A DNA stretch of 10,086 bases from DASZPL01 sp035550315 (GTDB lineage Bacteria; Actinomycetota; Actinomycetes; JAFAQI01): NCBI GenBank assembly GCA_035550315.1, contig DASZPL010000075.1, forward strand, positions 1-10,086, given 5' to 3'. A program made the position numbers and the translations under genes. Below, in pieces: positions 1-7,121 of the stretch; position 1 is the first letter of the stretch, and each line of letters starts with the position of its first letter. The notes beneath the pieces were generated by a model. That model was not told where the DNA came from and made no database searches. It worked only from the letters and a program-made list of their open reading frames with translations.

Positions 1-69
1 ATACCCGCGAGTTGTCAGCGTCAGGCGGTGCTATAGCACCGCCTGACGCTGACAAGTTGGGAAGTTCGG

Positions 70-73
<4 letters not shown>
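1..73 (-). CDS. Possible small carboxylase epsilon-type subunit, N-terminal fragment (partial, runs off left edge)
   Basis: An ATG on the minus strand (73..71) overlaps the pccB stop codon as ATGA, and the frame stays open to the window edge. The 24 visible residues begin MTELPNLSASGGAIAPPDAD. In Streptomyces and Mycobacterium a small acyl-CoA carboxylase epsilon subunit gene (pccE/accE5) lies directly downstream of this beta subunit, and some epsilon subunits have a variable, low-complexity N-terminus before the conserved part. Position and overlap therefore fit, but no conserved epsilon motif is visible. Against it, only about half of the third codon positions are G or C, far below the neighbours, and most of the frame is a perfect palindrome (12-55) that could be a terminator instead. 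This is an inference from synteny; the sequence left of the window decides it. Confidence 0.3.
12..55. repeat. Perfect 44-bp palindrome (22-bp arms, no spacer); candidate terminator or palindromic element
   Basis: The arm at 12-33 (starting TTGTCAGCGTCAGG, ending GGTGCTA) is the exact reverse complement of 34-55, with symmetry centred between 33 and 34. As RNA it would form a roughly 20-bp stem closed by a UAUA loop. It begins 14 nt past the pccB stop codon in the direction of pccB transcription, a usual place for an intrinsic terminator. No U-tract follows on either side, which is common for actinobacterial hairpin terminators. The arms are about 59% G+C, clearly below the surrounding genes. 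It also lies inside an ATGA-overlapped open frame, so an element inserted in a small gene is an alternative. The repeat itself is certain; its function is not. Confidence 0.9.
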
Positions 74-1656
<1,583 letters not shown>

Positions 1657-1661
1657 GGTCG

Positions 1662-1668
1662 TAGCGTA
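1662..1668. promoter_or_regulatory. Candidate bidirectional -10 element shared by pccB and birA (leaderless in both directions)
   Basis: The sequence TAGCGTA reads TAGCGT on the plus strand (1662-1667) and TACGCT on the minus strand (1668-1663), and both match the actinobacterial -10 consensus TANNNT. Exactly 6 nt separate each box from a start codon: ATG of birA at 1674 and GTG of pccB at 1656. The usual distance from -10 to transcription start would put the first transcribed base on the start codon in both directions. The whole intergenic gap is 17 bp and contains no Shine-Dalgarno for either gene. The TAG of the box is also an in-frame stop that prevents birA from starting earlier. No convincing -35 is visible on either side, as is common in actinobacteria. 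Not proven without start-site mapping. Confidence 0.6.
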
Positions 1669-1673
1669 CGGCG

Positions 1674-2495
1674 ATGGCCTCGCCGTGGTCCGACCTCGAC
1701 CGGCCGCCGCTGTCGGCCCGCCGGTTGCAGCGCGTGGTCACGGCCGACTCGCTGTGGCGCGAGGTGCGCGTCCTCACCCGCACTTCGTCGACGAACGCCG
1801 ACGTCGTGGCCGCCGCTCGGGAGGGCGCCCAGGAGGGCCTGGTCGTGATCGCCGAGGAGCAGACGGCCGGCCGCGGCCGGATGGGCCGCGCCTGGTCGGC
1901 GCCGGCGCGGTCGTCGGTGCTGTTGTCGTGGTTGCTGCGACCAACGGCACCGATCGCGGCCTGGCCGTTGCTGCCGCTGATGGCCGGGCTGGCGCTGGCT
2001 GAGACCGTCGCGGGCGTCGGCGAGGTCCCGGACGTGCGGTTGAAGTGGCCGAACGACGTGCTGGTCGACGACAAGAAGCTCGCCGGCATCTTGACCGAGC
2101 GGACCGATGCCGGCGGCGCGGCCGTAGTGGTCGGGCTCGGCCTGAACGTCAGCCTGCGGGCCGCCGAGCTGCCGGTCGACACCGCGACCAGCCTGGCGCT
2201 CGTCGGCGGGGCGACCGACCGCGAGATCCTGGTCAAGGAACTGCTGCGGTCGTTCGCCCGTCGCTACGCCACGTGGTGCGACGATGACGGCGCACCGGCC
2301 AGCGTGCTGCCGGCGTACCGCGAGTGGTGCGAGACGATCGGGCGAGCCGTGTCGGTGCAGCTGCCGGGGGGTGATCGGGTGGAGGGCGTCGCGACGGCGG
2401 TCGACGACACGGGGAGGCTGCTGGTGCGGACCGACGCCGGTGAGGAGCGCGCCTGGTCGGCCGGCGACGTGACCCACGTGCGGGCGGGAGCCTGA
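1674..2495 (+). CDS. birA: Biotin--[acyl-CoA carboxylase] ligase (class I, no DNA-binding domain)
   Basis: This 273-residue enzyme makes biotinyl-5'-AMP and transfers biotin to the lysine of the biotin carrier domain, here presumably the alpha subunit working with the adjacent PccB. Visible motifs are SSTN (38-41), EEQTAGRGRMGR (61-72, the biotinoyl-AMP glycine-rich loop), KWPNDV (124-129), KLAGILTE (135-142, including the catalytic-site lysine) and GLGLNV (154-159). The C-terminal part, roughly 222-270, fits the small SH3-like BirA C-terminal domain. There is no N-terminal helix-turn-helix, so it should not act as a biotin repressor. ATG 1674 is the first possible start because an in-frame TAG lies at 1662-1664; no Shine-Dalgarno is seen, consistent with a leaderless transcript. 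The PH-domain gene follows after one base. Confidence 0.94.
   Translation: MASPWSDLDRPPLSARRLQRVVTADSLWREVRVLTRTSSTNADVVAAAREGAQEGLVVIAEEQTAGRGRMGRAWSAPARSSVLLSWLLRPTAPIAAWPLLPLMAGLALAETVAGVGEVPDVRLKWPNDVLVDDKKLAGILTERTDAGGAAVVVGLGLNVSLRAAELPVDTATSLALVGGATDREILVKELLRSFARRYATWCDDDGAPASVLPAYREWCETIGRAVSVQLPGGDRVEGVATAVDDTGRLLVRTDAGEERAWSAGDVTHVRAGA
2486..2490 (+). promoter_or_regulatory. Ribosome binding site of the PH-domain gene inside the birA 3' end
   Basis: GGGAG lies within the last codons of birA, 6 nt before ATG 2497. It supports that start and translational coupling to birA, and contrasts with birA itself, which has no such site. Confidence 0.6.
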
Positions 2496-2496
2496 C

Positions 2497-2997
2497 ATGC
2501 CGTTTCCGGACAGCCTGCTCGACAGCGGCGAGGAGATCGTGCACAACCTCCGGCCGCACTGGCGCCGGGTCGTGTTCCCCATCGTGTTGCTGCCGATCGT
2601 GGTCGGCCTCGCGTCGTACCTGTGGTTCATCGCGCCGTCCGGCTCGGCCGAGAAGCCGGTGCGGATCGCGGTCGTCGTGGTCGCGCTGGCGATCCTGCTC
2701 TGGTGGTCGCTGCGGCCGTGGCTGCGGTGGCTGACGACGAGGTACGTCGTGACCACCCGCCGGGTCCTGGTCCGCCGCGGCATCCTGTCGCGGCAGGGCC
2801 GAGACGTGCCGCTCACCCGGATCAACGACGTGTCGTTCTCCCACACCCTGGTCGAACGGTTCTTCGGCTCCGGCACGCTGACCATCGAGTCCGCCGGCGA
2901 GCGAGGGCAGGTGGTGCTCGGTGACGTGCCGCAGGTCGAGGTGGTGCAGCGCGACCTCTACCGGCTGGTCGAGGACGAGGCGCAGCGCTTGCGCTGA
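2497..2997 (+). CDS. PH-domain (bPH2-type) membrane protein
   Basis: A 166-residue membrane protein of unknown molecular function. Two hydrophobic helices are visible at about 25-46 and 54-72, separated by a short polar turn. They are followed by a bacterial PH-like domain at about 80-160 with the typical run TRYVVTTRRVLVRRGILSRQ (81-100), the PLTRINDV segment (105-112), and the strand pattern GSGTLTIESAGE (124-135). Both ends probably face the cytoplasm, with the PH fold on the inner face (inference). The start follows the birA stop after one base and has a GGGAG Shine-Dalgarno, so the two genes form an operon. The same kind of small membrane protein follows birA in Mycobacterium (Rv3278c, from memory). 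It converges with the protease gene, only 7 bp away. Confidence 0.85.
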   Translation: MPFPDSLLDSGEEIVHNLRPHWRRVVFPIVLLPIVVGLASYLWFIAPSGSAEKPVRIAVVVVALAILLWWSLRPWLRWLTTRYVVTTRRVLVRRGILSRQGRDVPLTRINDVSFSHTLVERFFGSGTLTIESAGERGQVVLGDVPQVEVVQRDLYRLVEDEAQRLR

Positions 2998-3006
2998 CGG
3001 CGCCTC
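2977..3006. terminator. Candidate bidirectional hairpin between convergent genes
   Basis: GAGGCGC (2977-2983) pairs with GCGCCTC (3000-3006), and AGCGC (2984-2988) pairs with GCGCT (2991-2995) inside it, leaving a TT turn and a four-base bulge, GACG. The structure covers the stop codon of the PH gene and reaches into the stop codon of the protease gene, the only place a terminator could sit between these genes, which are 7 bp apart. There is no T-tract, and such short GC-rich pairings arise easily at this base composition. Confidence 0.35.
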
Positions 3007-5452
3007 AGCAGTGCCGCAGCCGGTAGTCGAAGTGCGGGCCGGCGGCATCCGGCGATGCCAGGAACGGCAGCACGCTGTTGAGGTTGGTGAACGCCATCGG
3101 CTGCTGGATCCGGCTGCCGGCCTTCGGGTTGCCGATCGCCGCCAGCGGCAGATCCATTACGATCGTGCCGTCCTTCCCCGGATGGAACGACCCGGTGACG
3201 TGTTCGCCCGGCTTGACGACCGCGCCGCCCGTCTTGTTGCTGACCTTGCCGGCCGAGTAGGTCACCGGTGACCCGGTCTCGTGATGCGCGTCCGCGAAGT
3301 ACGTCGTCCCCTTGACCACGACGTCGAAGACCCAGTCGACGCCGCCGGGCAGGACGGTCGTCGGCTGGAGCGCGTCGAGCGGCAACTTGTTCGACAGGTC
3401 GTGAATCGTCATGACGGTGCGCAGGTAGCGGGCGTGCCCGTGCCGGACGATCGACAGCCGGCCTTTGACGATGTCGAGCTCGGGTTGCGGCGCGGTGTTG
3501 CCGATCCCCGCCAGCGTCTCGTCGATCGCGTTGCCGGCCGCCGAGTGGAAGACCGCTCGGCAGCTGACGGCTCTGGGCAGCGGCGCCGGCTTCGGGTGGG
3601 CGTGGTGGACCGGCTTGGTCCGGCCGTCGATGTCGGTCATCAGGTTGGCCAGCTTGGGTGAGCCGAAGCCGGTGACGTAGTCCCAGCCGGGAAGCGCGAG
3701 GTACGCGCCGTTGGTGCCGACCGTGACGTCGTTGAAGTCACGGGCGTAGTGCGGGCCGTCGCCGATCCGGTACAGCACCGGTGCCGCCGAGCCGGCGCCC
3801 TTGCGCTGGTTGTGAGCCGCCGCCTGCACCCGGGTCCACATGCCCATCCAGAGCGGGGATGCCAGCGACGTACCACCGGTGGTCAGCAGCCGGCCGTTGC
3901 CGAAGATGTCGAACCCCAGGGCGACGGCGTCGCCGAACAGCGCCGACACGTCGGGCACGCCGCGGCACCGGGTGCCGAGGGCGTACGGCTTGCCGCGGTA
4001 GTCGACCAGGCACGGCACCAGCACGTGCGACTGCGCCTGCTGCCACGGCGGCTCGCTGTTGAACAGCGACGAGCCGCCGCCGCCGAACGGGCTGGCGAGC
4101 TCGAGCCGGCGGTTCGGTGGCGTCTTGCCGTCGGAGTAGAGCAGCGTGCCGCCGACGGAGGTGACGTACTTGCTGACCGCGGGGTACTGCTGCAGCGGCA
4201 CCACCTGGTTGAGCAGCCCGTTGCCGGCGCCGACGCCGGGCAGCACGACCACCGGGCACGAGCTGCCGGTGTCACCACTCGAGTTGAACAGGGTGCGGCC
4301 CTCGGCCAGGATCTTCGGCATCAGCGTCGACTCGATGGCCGGTTCGAGGTTGTCGCCGAGGCCCTGCTGGATCGGCAACGGCGGATTGGCAGCCGGGCTG
4401 CCGAGGATCGGGTTGAGCGGATCCGACTCGCACTCGCCGAAGCTGGCGTTCGCCTGCTTCGGGCCGTGCGGGTCGTTGATCCACCTGGCGAACGCCGCGG
4501 TGACGCCCGCGTCGGAGAGGTCGGATGCGAAGTAGAGCCGCAGCTGCTTGACCAACGGCGCCATGCCGGTCGCCGACTGGGTGTCGAGGTCCCACTCGAA
4601 CTGGCCGTCGTTGTTGGCGAACGGCCCCTTGCCGACGTGGATCACCTTCACCGGGACGCGGGGCAGGTGGTTGTAGTGCTCGAAACGGCGCAGGTCCCCG
4701 ATCACGGGCGCGGTCTGACCTTCGCCGAAGACCGCCATCGTCTGGTCCTGGCCGAGGTTGCCTTTCGGCATGCCGTAGAGCCGCCACATGTCCCGCGCGT
4801 CGTAGCCCTCCTCGCACAGCGCGGTGATGCCCTCGAAGCATCCGGTGGCGGCCGGCGCCTCGTGCTTGACGGTGAGCGGCTTCGGCGTCGCGAAGTGCTG
4901 CAGCGTGTTCAGGCCCATCAGGCTGGCGACATCGAGGTCGGCGGGCACGCGCGGTGCGCCTTGGTTGGCGACGAAACTGACTCCCTGCGACCGATAGGTC
5001 GACAGCGTCACGCGAAACAGTCGCTCCACCTGGGCGGCGGTCCCGACCGCCTCGACGTAGTCGTTGCTCGGCGCGGCGTACCCGATGTGCAGACCACCGG
5101 CCGCCAGCCAGCTGCGCAGCCGGTCGCCGGTCGCCGCCGGGAGCCCGAACTCGCGGGTCAGCTGCGCCGGCGTGCGGAAGTGGCGGTACTGCGGGCTGTG
5201 CGGATCGTTGACGGCGTCAGCCAGTTGTTGCAACGCGGCGTCGTTCGGGTTGTGCAGGAGTACGCCGATGTGCATCCGCCGCGACGGCTGCGGATGACCG
5301 GTGGCGGTCAGCTTGGCGAGGCCGGGCAGCACGTTCCAGGTCAGTGCCTGCAGCGGGTGGGCGGATGCGGTGTCGACCGCAACCGCCGTGGTGCCGGAGA
5401 GCAGGACGGCGGCGGCCGCGAGGCCGACGATGACGGGGCGGGGGCGGGTCAC
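3005..5452 (-). CDS. Secreted S53 family peptidase (sedolisin/kumamolisin type) with activation prodomain and C-terminal extension
   Basis: An 815-residue exported serine-carboxyl proteinase. A Sec signal peptide covers 1-31 (hydrophobic 7-26, likely cleavage after DTASA). A pro-kumamolisin activation domain follows at about 40-190, with HIGVLLHNPN (61-70) and the YRHF and FGL elements. The S53 catalytic domain covers about 215-606. All four catalytic residues can be placed: E286 and D290 (FEWDLD), D394 (SSGDTGSSC) and S529 (GGTSLASP). The calcium-site pattern is also there (D575 in DFNDVT, NG 581-582, GWD 589-591). A His/Pro-rich linker (611-627) leads to an unassigned domain (about 628-815) whose only two cysteines are C631 and the last residue, C815. 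GTG 5452 was chosen because AAGGG precedes it by 6 nt and a signal peptide begins there; the open frame further upstream overlaps the flavoprotein gene. The family is typically active at acid pH; the substrate is unknown. Last gene of a minus-strand cluster. Confidence 0.92.
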   Translation of the reverse strand: MTRPRPVIVGLAAAAVLLSGTTAVAVDTASAHPLQALTWNVLPGLAKLTATGHPQPSRRMHIGVLLHNPNDAALQQLADAVNDPHSPQYRHFRTPAQLTREFGLPAATGDRLRSWLAAGGLHIGYAAPSNDYVEAVGTAAQVERLFRVTLSTYRSQGVSFVANQGAPRVPADLDVASLMGLNTLQHFATPKPLTVKHEAPAATGCFEGITALCEEGYDARDMWRLYGMPKGNLGQDQTMAVFGEGQTAPVIGDLRRFEHYNHLPRVPVKVIHVGKGPFANNDGQFEWDLDTQSATGMAPLVKQLRLYFASDLSDAGVTAAFARWINDPHGPKQANASFGECESDPLNPILGSPAANPPLPIQQGLGDNLEPAIESTLMPKILAEGRTLFNSSGDTGSSCPVVVLPGVGAGNGLLNQVVPLQQYPAVSKYVTSVGGTLLYSDGKTPPNRRLELASPFGGGGSSLFNSEPPWQQAQSHVLVPCLVDYRGKPYALGTRCRGVPDVSALFGDAVALGFDIFGNGRLLTTGGTSLASPLWMGMWTRVQAAAHNQRKGAGSAAPVLYRIGDGPHYARDFNDVTVGTNGAYLALPGWDYVTGFGSPKLANLMTDIDGRTKPVHHAHPKPAPLPRAVSCRAVFHSAAGNAIDETLAGIGNTAPQPELDIVKGRLSIVRHGHARYLRTVMTIHDLSNKLPLDALQPTTVLPGGVDWVFDVVVKGTTYFADAHHETGSPVTYSAGKVSNKTGGAVVKPGEHVTGSFHPGKDGTIVMDLPLAAIGNPKAGSRIQQPMAFTNLNSVLPFLASPDAAGPHFDYRLRHC

Positions 5453-5458
5453 AAGACA

Positions 5459-5463
5459 CCCTT
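5459..5463 (-). promoter_or_regulatory. Ribosome binding site deciding the protease start
   Basis: AAGGG on the minus strand lies 6 nt before GTG 5452. It selects this start over upstream in-frame codons that would place charged residues ahead of the signal peptide and overlap the flavoprotein gene. Confidence 0.6.
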
Positions 5464-5496
5464 TTCGCCGACAGCACGAGCCACTCCTGCGAGGCG

Positions 5497-6129
5497 CTAC
5501 CCGGCGTACAGCCCGTCGGCGTACTGCGGTCCGTAGTAGCGCTCCAGCGCTTCGAGGCTCTCGTCCGGGCGGTCCAGCTGCTTCGCGATCTGCGCCCGCG
5601 ACGGCACCGCGTCGGGTTGCCAGCTCGCTGGCTCCCACAATGCCGAGCGCATGAACGCCTTGGCGCAGTGGAAGAAGACCTGCTCGACCTCGACGACCAC
5701 GGCCAGCACCGGCCGATGCCCCTTGACCACCAGCTGGTCGAAGAACGGCGCGTCGGTCACCAGCCGGGCCCGGCCGTTGATCCGCAGCGTGTCGCCGCGG
5801 CCGGGGACCAGGTAGACCAGCCCGACGTGCGGATTGCTGAGGATGTTGCGGTAGCCGTCGGCGCGGCGGTTGCCCGGCCGCTCGGGGATCGCGATCGTGG
5901 TGTCGTCGAGCACCAGCGTGAAGCCCGGCGGGTCGCCCTTCGGTGAGACGTCGCAGCTGCCGTCAGCCGCCGAGGTCGCGAGGAAGCACATCGGCGACGC
6001 GGCGAGCCACTGCCGGTGCACCGGCTGCAGCGACGGCCGGTCCTTGTTCGCCACTCGCGGCAGCGGCACGCCGATCAGGTCGCGCAGCTGCGCCTCGGTC
6101 GTCACCTCGGTGAGGTCGGCCGTCGTCAT
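5497..6129 (-). CDS. PPOX-type FMN-dependent flavoprotein (MSMEG_1061-like, pyridoxamine 5'-phosphate oxidase superfamily)
   Basis: A 210-residue protein with a split-barrel flavin-binding fold. The sequence pattern fits the MSMEG_1061-type subgroup: FLATSAADG (49-57), DVSPKGDPPGF (60-70), IPERPGNRRADGYRNILSNP (81-100), LVYLVPG (104-110), LRINGRA (115-121) and FHCAKAFMRSALW (153-165). These proteins are expected to bind FMN or the deazaflavin F420 and to reduce or oxidise small molecules in the cytoplasm. The true substrate is unknown, and it is probably not a real pyridoxamine phosphate oxidase. ATG 6129 starts the conserved N-terminus, with a weak GGTAGG upstream. It sits 32 bp after the nucleoside hydrolase stop and 44 bp before the protease start on the same strand, so co-transcription is likely, though no shared pathway is evident. 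Confidence 0.88.
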   Translation of the reverse strand: MTTADLTEVTTEAQLRDLIGVPLPRVANKDRPSLQPVHRQWLAASPMCFLATSAADGSCDVSPKGDPPGFTLVLDDTTIAIPERPGNRRADGYRNILSNPHVGLVYLVPGRGDTLRINGRARLVTDAPFFDQLVVKGHRPVLAVVVEVEQVFFHCAKAFMRSALWEPASWQPDAVPSRAQIAKQLDRPDESLEALERYYGPQYADGLYAG

Positions 6130-6161
6130 GGTGTCTGCCTACCACCGCGACGGCGCGCGGG

Positions 6162-7061
6162 TCACCGCAATTGCGCCGCCTCGACCGCGTCCAGCCAGCG
6201 GGCGGCAAACGCCTCGCCGGCGACGCTGGTCGCCACCCGCACCGGTTTGCCGGCAAACGGTCCGTCCGCCAGCCGCTGCTCGGTGATCGTGACGCCGGGC
6301 CAACCGGCCGCGACCGCGCAGGCGAGCGGGTCGTGGTGGAAGTTGACCAGGTCGTCGGGCAGCGCGGCGTGGGCGGCGCCGAGTGCGGCGTAGTTGCGGT
6401 CGGCGGCGTACGCCGCGCTCTGCTCTTCGAGCAGCCGGCCGAGCTCGCCGCCGGCGCACAGCCGCGCGAGATCGGTGACCCGCAGCGGCGCGTGCACCGT
6501 GGTGGTGATCGGCACCAATGTCAGGTCGGCGCCGGCGCCAGCGAGGATCTCGGCGGCTCGGAGGTCGGCCTGGACGTTGTAGTCCCGAGCCGCGTCCCAG
6601 TCCGGCAGGCCGCGGCCGAGCGGTCCGAGCCAGCCCCCCATCACGACGACGGGGACGCCGGCGAGCGCCGTCGGCTGGTCGAGCACCAGTTGCGCCAAGT
6701 TGGTCAACGGGCCGATCGCCGCGATCGTCGCGCCGGCGTCGATGCTGTCGCGGACGAGCCTCGCCGTGGCGCCCGGCGGTGCGGGTCGAGGCGGGACCGG
6801 CTCGGGCCAGTAGCGGCGGTCGTCGCGGATCGTGCCGCAGGGCCAGCCGGTTGACAGCGACGCCTCGGCGCCGGCCGCGACCGGGATCTCGTCGTGTCCC
6901 GCCAACCGGAGCAGGTGCGCGACCAACCCGGCCCGCCGGCCGCCGGGGTCGTCGACCGTGGTGATGCCGCTGATCTCGACGTCGGGCCAACCGAGCAGCA
7001 TGACAAGCGCGCAGCCGTCGTCGGGGTCGCCGCCCAGATCGGTGTCGACGTGGATCCGCAC
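6162..7061 (-). CDS. Nucleoside hydrolase (inosine-uridine preferring family)
   Basis: A 299-residue enzyme of the calcium-dependent nucleoside N-ribohydrolase family, which splits ribonucleosides into base and ribose for salvage. The N-terminal metal-binding signature is DTDLGGDPDD (6-15), a DxGxDxDD variant of the classic DTDPGIDD. Other family landmarks are IGPLTNLA (116-123), VVMGGWLG (139-146), DYNVQADLRAA (160-170, equivalent to the EFN..DP.AA segment) and HHDPLA (242-247), where D244 is the expected last metal ligand. The length is normal for the family. Base preference cannot be read from the sequence, and other sugar-nucleoside substrates are possible. GTG 7061 is supported by GGAGG 8 nt upstream; a nearby ATG at 7069 is out of frame. 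First gene of the minus-strand trio, divergent from the TagF-like gene. Confidence 0.9.
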   Translation of the reverse strand: MRIHVDTDLGGDPDDGCALVMLLGWPDVEISGITTVDDPGGRRAGLVAHLLRLAGHDEIPVAAGAEASLSTGWPCGTIRDDRRYWPEPVPPRPAPPGATARLVRDSIDAGATIAAIGPLTNLAQLVLDQPTALAGVPVVVMGGWLGPLGRGLPDWDAARDYNVQADLRAAEILAGAGADLTLVPITTTVHAPLRVTDLARLCAGGELGRLLEEQSAAYAADRNYAALGAAHAALPDDLVNFHHDPLACAVAAGWPGVTITEQRLADGPFAGKPVRVATSVAGEAFAARWLDAVEAAQLR

Positions 7062-7069
7062 GCCGCCAT

Positions 7070-7074
7070 CCTCC
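7070..7074 (-). promoter_or_regulatory. Strong Shine-Dalgarno for the nucleoside hydrolase
   Basis: GGAGG on the minus strand lies 8 nt before GTG 7061 and fixes that start. The 60-bp divergent gap around it (7062-7121) contains no TANNNT box that I would call a promoter for either gene. Confidence 0.65.
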
Positions 7075-7121
7075 GCCGCTCGCTACTCGGCGGGGGTGTC
7101 GGGTTGGATGGCGGGGTGCGG

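Noticed and set aside
3749..5536. Long plus-strand open frame of about 595 codons opposite the protease gene
   Set aside because: The translation is Arg/Gly/Val-rich without motifs, while the minus strand encodes an intact S53 protease with all catalytic residues.
5453..5638. N-terminal extension of the protease reading frame
   Set aside because: It overlaps the flavoprotein gene, lacks conserved sequence and would bury the signal peptide; GTG 5452 has a good ribosome site.
6130..6161. GC-rich pairing between nucleoside hydrolase and flavoprotein genes as a terminator
   Set aside because: Only short imperfect pairings are possible, and the spacing suits an operon rather than termination.
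6894..7121. N-terminal extension of the TagF-like reading frame
   Set aside because: It lies antisense to the conserved N-terminus of the nucleoside hydrolase and is polar and motif-free; a hydrophobic membrane domain begins right after ATG 7122.
7062..7121. Possible divergent promoter between the nucleoside hydrolase and the transferase
   Set aside because: No TANNNT box at a sensible distance from either start and no -35 were found, so no promoter is annotated although one must lie nearby.
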